Source: Chryseobacterium geocarposphaerae
GTDB taxonomy: Bacteria > Bacteroidota > Bacteroidia > Flavobacteriales > Weeksellaceae
Length of the DNA stretch: 64,000 bases
Direction of reading: 5' to 3'
Assembly: GCF_002797535.1 (NCBI RefSeq)
Contig: NZ_PGFD01000003.1
Coordinates: 248,001 to 312,000 of the forward strand
Below are positions 61,460 through 64,000 of the stretch, piece after piece. The translations under genes and the position numbers were made by a program. The notes under the pieces are model-generated. The model worked only from the letters and a program-made list of their open reading frames with translations, had not been told where the DNA came from and ran no database searches. Position 1 is the stretch's first letter, and each line of letters begins with the position of its first letter.

Positions 61460-61480
61460 AATAAACGAAATACAATATAT

Positions 61481-61512
61481 AAACTACTCTATTTTTTAGA
61501 GTAGTTTTTTTT
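61481..61512 (+). terminator. Terminator after the methyltransferase
   Basis: AAACTACTCTA pairs with TAGAGTAGTTT around a T loop, followed by T residues. Confidence 0.88.
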
Positions 61513-61566
61513 GTTAATACGTAACATTTCTAAATTTTTTATACTAATTAGGTTATAAGTATAAAA

Positions 61567-61612
61567 TTCACAAAGAATAATCTTCATATCAATTAAAAAT
61601 TATCTTTGTGAA
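61567..61612 (+). promoter_or_regulatory. Promoter of the PNGase F-like gene with a 10-bp dyad
   Basis: TATCTTTG (61601-61608) is the -7 box, 21 bases before ATG 61630. TTCACAAAGA (61567-61576) and TCTTTGTGAA (61603-61612) are perfect inverted repeats 26 bases apart, the right one covering the box. They could be two operator half-sites or an RNA stem, or chance in AT-rich DNA. Confidence 0.4.
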
Positions 61613-61629
61613 AATTCCTGTTTTTAATT

Positions 61630-63294
61630 ATGTATCGAAGAATTTTATTAAGTTTTTTCACCTTTTTATGTTGCCTTACTTTAGCGCAGACTTATGAAGT
61701 ACAGTATATGAGTTCCTACAACGGAAAGACATTAACTGATCAGTCTCCGACATTGGTTTGGGCCAACGAAAAGGAAAATTTCATTTTAAATAATAAAATC
61801 CGTGAACAAAAAGCTGATTATCCATTTGAGCTTACTAAAATTGAAAAACCTTCAAATACAATTGTTTCTTATGCTTTTTTAAAACCTAATGAAACGATTT
61901 CAGCTTCCGATACAGAATCTGTAGGAAAACAGACTTTTGAATTCACCAATGAAACAAAGAAAATTTTAGGCTATACCTGTAAAAAAGCTGTTACTAAAAT
62001 CAATTCCAATACCATTGAAGTTTGGTATACCAATGAATTAAAAATCCAAGGTGGACCTTCCACAATAGGACAAAATCTGGGATTTGTTTTAGAAATTGAA
62101 AGAAATAAAAACTCTTTGATCACAGCAAATTCCATTAAAAAAGTAAAGAAAACTGATATTAACAATATTATTAAAAGTTCTATTACTTCCACAGATCAAT
62201 TAGGATATAAAGACCTTCTCTGGAAAAGCAGGTTTACTACTTTAAAAGTTTTTGACAATGAAACCATCAATTTTTCTGACGCTTCAAAGTCTGATAAAAA
62301 CATAAAACGATTTGCCAACGGAACCATTATTCTTAAAAAGATAAAGTTCCCAAAAATTACTGAAGGTGAAAATATTTTCGTTGAATTAAAACAACAGTCA
62401 AACGGCGATGCCTACGACAGGACAGGAACCGTATTTTTTATTTCTCAGGATAAATCTCAATCTTTCTTTGACGGATTAGAGAAAGGAGCAAAAACACTTC
62501 CTGTTTATGATAACGGCAATGGGAAACAATATTTCGGAGTCGTTGCTACTGAAAATTATAATCCCGCAGTTGAAATGATGAGATTTTTTACCGCTTTCGG
62601 AATCAACAAATTCAATCATATTCAGTTAAAAGATAAAAACTGGCAGACTATCAGTCCTTATCGCCAGGATATTACAGATCTGAAACCTTCTTTATCGGAA
62701 AAAGAGTTGTGGATCGGTACATTTATTGGAAATTATGACAAAGGAGGTCACAAAGTGAGTCTGGAAATCACCATTCACAAAAGCGATCAGACGGTTTATA
62801 AAAACAATACGGTGATTCCTTTGTTTAATACTTTGAATATTATGGAAATGGCAGGACAGGATTATTCTACCATGTTCAATCAGGATAAAGGGCTATTTGT
62901 AGAATTTACTTTGAAAAAAGATTTGAAAAATGCTCAGTTGAGATATATTACAACGGGGCATGGAGGTTGGGAAAACGGTGACGAATTTGTCCCTAAGACT
63001 AATTCCATTTTCCTTGACGGTAAAATGACCTATTCTTTTATACCGTGGAGATCAGATTGTGGCTCTTACCGACTCTACAATCCTGCATCAGGAAATTTTG
63101 CAGACGGGCTTTCGTCTTCAGATTTAAGCAGATCAAACTGGTGTCCGGGAACGGTTACCAATCCCAACTTTATTCCGCTTGGAGATTTAAAAGCCGGAAA
63201 ACATACCATTCAGGTAAAAATTCCACAGGGCCCCACAGAAGGAACCAGCTTTAGCTCATGGAATGTTTCAGGAGTTTTGTTAGGAAATGAATAA
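61630..63294 (+). CDS. Exported GLPGLI-like / PNGase F-like fusion protein
   Basis: 554 residues. Signal peptide (about 1-20, ending LAQ). Residues ~21-165 resemble the GLPGLI family (ILGYTCKKAVTK... EVWYTNELKIQGGPSTIGQNLGFVLEIE). Residues ~200-554 resemble peptide-N-glycosidase F: DAYDRTGTVFF (Asp263) aligns with the catalytic Asp60 region WDRYANVYV of the Elizabethkingia enzyme, and TGHGGWENGDEF with SDCGSYR and SNWCPG matches its second domain (Glu452 as counterpart of the AEW Glu). Likely removes N-glycans from glycoproteins outside the cytoplasm, but glycan specificity and activity are unproved. Confidence 0.8.
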   Translation: MYRRILLSFFTFLCCLTLAQTYEVQYMSSYNGKTLTDQSPTLVWANEKENFILNNKIREQKADYPFELTKIEKPSNTIVSYAFLKPNETISASDTESVGKQTFEFTNETKKILGYTCKKAVTKINSNTIEVWYTNELKIQGGPSTIGQNLGFVLEIERNKNSLITANSIKKVKKTDINNIIKSSITSTDQLGYKDLLWKSRFTTLKVFDNETINFSDASKSDKNIKRFANGTIILKKIKFPKITEGENIFVELKQQSNGDAYDRTGTVFFISQDKSQSFFDGLEKGAKTLPVYDNGNGKQYFGVVATENYNPAVEMMRFFTAFGINKFNHIQLKDKNWQTISPYRQDITDLKPSLSEKELWIGTFIGNYDKGGHKVSLEITIHKSDQTVYKNNTVIPLFNTLNIMEMAGQDYSTMFNQDKGLFVEFTLKKDLKNAQLRYITTGHGGWENGDEFVPKTNSIFLDGKMTYSFIPWRSDCGSYRLYNPASGNFADGLSSSDLSRSNWCPGTVTNPNFIPLGDLKAGKHTIQVKIPQGPTEGTSFSSWNVSGVLLGNE

Positions 63295-63298
63295 AAAA

Positions 63299-63328
63299 AC
63301 CTTCTTGCAGGAGTCCCTGCAAGAAGGT
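63299..63328. other. Perfect 13-bp hairpin after the PNGase F-like gene
   Basis: ACCTTCTTGCAGG pairs with CCTGCAAGAAGGT around AGTC. An A tract precedes it and no T run follows on the plus strand, so as a terminator it would act on minus-strand transcripts. It could instead be an mRNA 3' stabiliser. Confidence 0.6.
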
Positions 63329-63338
63329 AAAAACACAA

Positions 63339-63395
63339 ATGATGAAAAAAAATTATTTCGAAGAACAAATAAACAACAAAAAAATATTAAATTAA
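63339..63395 (+). other. Asparagine-rich 18-codon mini-ORF upstream of asnB
   Basis: ATG ATG at 63339 opens MMKKNYFEEQINNKKILN then TAA; four of 18 codons are Asn. An AGAAGG sequence precedes it. An AT-only stem (AAATTAAT with ATTAATTT, 63389-63412) and nine T follow. This resembles a leader peptide attenuator, but a complete promoter for asnB lies further downstream, so it may be chance. Confidence 0.2.
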
Positions 63396-63554
63396 TTATC
63401 ATAGATTAATTTTTTTTTAGTTTTTATTTCGTAAATATTAACAGCTTTCAATTAAAATTTTTCTTTAAAATAAAACAAAATTTTATTTACGTAGTAAATT
63501 TTAAATTTTTTAATTTAAAATTCAATAAAAAATAAATCAATTAAACTTTTTTAT

Positions 63555-63585
63555 TTGTTATTTTTAAACAACCCATTTACATTTG
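63555..63585 (+). promoter_or_regulatory. Promoter of asnB and description of the 313-base gap
   Basis: TTG (63555-63557), 20-base spacer, TACATTTG (63578-63585), 22 bases before ATG 63608. The gap from 63295 also holds the hairpin at 63299, the mini-ORF at 63339 and, at 63430-63499, very AT-rich arms (CGTAAATA, TATTTACG, GTAAAT) that could pair in two exclusive ways. Confidence 0.7.
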
Positions 63586-63607
63586 TCACATATAAAAAAA
63601 ATTAAAA

Positions 63608-64000
63608 ATGTGTGGAATTGTATGCTTGTTTGATGCTAAACAAAAAACTGAAATTTTAAGGCCTCAGGTTCTGGAAATGTCTAAAAAAATCCGCCACAGA
63701 GGTCCTGACTGGAGCGGTGTATTTCAAAATGATAAAATAATTTTCTCTCACGAAAGATTAGCGATTGTAGATCCTACTTCCGGGAAACAGCCATTATTTA
63801 CTAAAGACGGAAAAGTTGTTTTAGCGGTAAACGGAGAAATTTATAATCATCAGGAATTGAAAAAAGAATTTCCTGATTATGAATTTCAAACCCAGTCAGA
63901 CTGCGAGGTTATACTGGCTCTGTATAGAAAATACGGGAAGGATTTCCTTGAAAAACTCAACGGAATTTTCGCGTTCTCTTTATACGATATCGAAAACGAC
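63608..64000 (+). CDS. asnB: Asparagine synthase B, glutamine-hydrolysing (partial)
   Basis: The first 131 codons; the gene runs past the window. MCGIVCLFD exposes Cys2 as the N-terminal nucleophile of the class II glutamine amidotransferase domain after Met removal. IRHRGPDWSGVF, HERLAIVDPTSGKQPLF, AVNGEIYNHQEL and QTQSDCEVILALYRKYG are the AsnB glutaminase motifs. Makes asparagine from aspartate, glutamine and ATP. The synthetase domain is outside the window. Confidence 0.93.
   Translation, partial: MCGIVCLFDAKQKTEILRPQVLEMSKKIRHRGPDWSGVFQNDKIIFSHERLAIVDPTSGKQPLFTKDGKVVLAVNGEIYNHQELKKEFPDYEFQTQSDCEVILALYRKYGKDFLEKLNGIFAFSLYDIEND

Noticed and set aside
1..64000. tRNA, rRNA, insertion sequence, integrase or prophage genes
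   Set aside because: Reading both strands I found no transposase, integrase, phage structural protein, rRNA segment or convincing tRNA; a tRNAscan or Infernal run would settle this.

Overview
The window looks like chromosomal DNA of a Bacteroidota member of the Flavobacteriia, most like the Chryseobacterium/Elizabethkingia group. The evidence is low GC (by eye about 35-37%), a type IX secretion sorting domain, TonB-dependent receptor, GLPGLI-like, DUF5916 and PNGase F-like proteins, a Mpl-type ligase, and repeated promoters of the Bacteroidota form TTG-N17..23-TAnnTTTG with little Shine-Dalgarno signal. The genus is an inference. I see no rRNA, tRNA, CRISPR array, transposase or phage gene.

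Layout. 1-5.8 kb: end of RNase G, a T9SS-sorted delta-60 repeat protein, OsmC, a CoA-type Nudix hydrolase, PlsC-like acyltransferase, lipoprotein and Mpl. 5.8-16.5 kb: redox and electrophile-stress genes (nitronate monooxygenase-like, two aldo/keto reductases, LysR, MdaB with a YgiN-like monooxygenase, DJ-1/PfpI protein, AhpD-like, DoxX, Crp/Fnr regulator). 16.5-27.2 kb: a TonB-dependent receptor divergent from the homogentisate branch of tyrosine catabolism (hmgA, two CoA-transferase family genes, hppD, fahA, a flavin reductase-like gene). 27.2-36.4 kb: hydrolases, a HipA-like kinase coupled to a DUF3037 protein, a serine hydrolase, a membrane phospholipase D-like protein, rhodanese plus TlpA pair, and a UvrD/PcrA helicase. 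36.5-49 kb: an active/inactive M16 peptidase pair, secG, two glycosyltransferases, recR, small envelope proteins, pepD, a LOG-family protein and a prolyl oligopeptidase. 49-64 kb: ferredoxin plus ferredoxin reductase, DUF3108, DUF5916, a two-component system, pheS, YceI, an ABC ATPase, YjdM, an RsmB-type methyltransferase, a PNGase F-like fusion and the start of asnB.

Working together. HppD, HmgA and FahA take 4-hydroxyphenylpyruvate to fumarate plus acetoacetate, and the two CoA-transferases could activate or recycle the acids; no maleylacetoacetate isomerase is visible here. MdaB and the YgiN-like protein resemble the E. coli quinone/quinol pair. Ferredoxin and its reductase form an electron-transfer pair.

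Most worth a second look: the HipA-like kinase/DUF3037 module; four genes whose start codon lies exactly 4 bases after a TAnnTTTG box (candidate leaderless mRNAs); a dispersed hairpin repeat (11937 and 28169); a 9+9 bp dyad over the TonB-receptor promoter; and a GLPGLI-PNGase F-like fusion.
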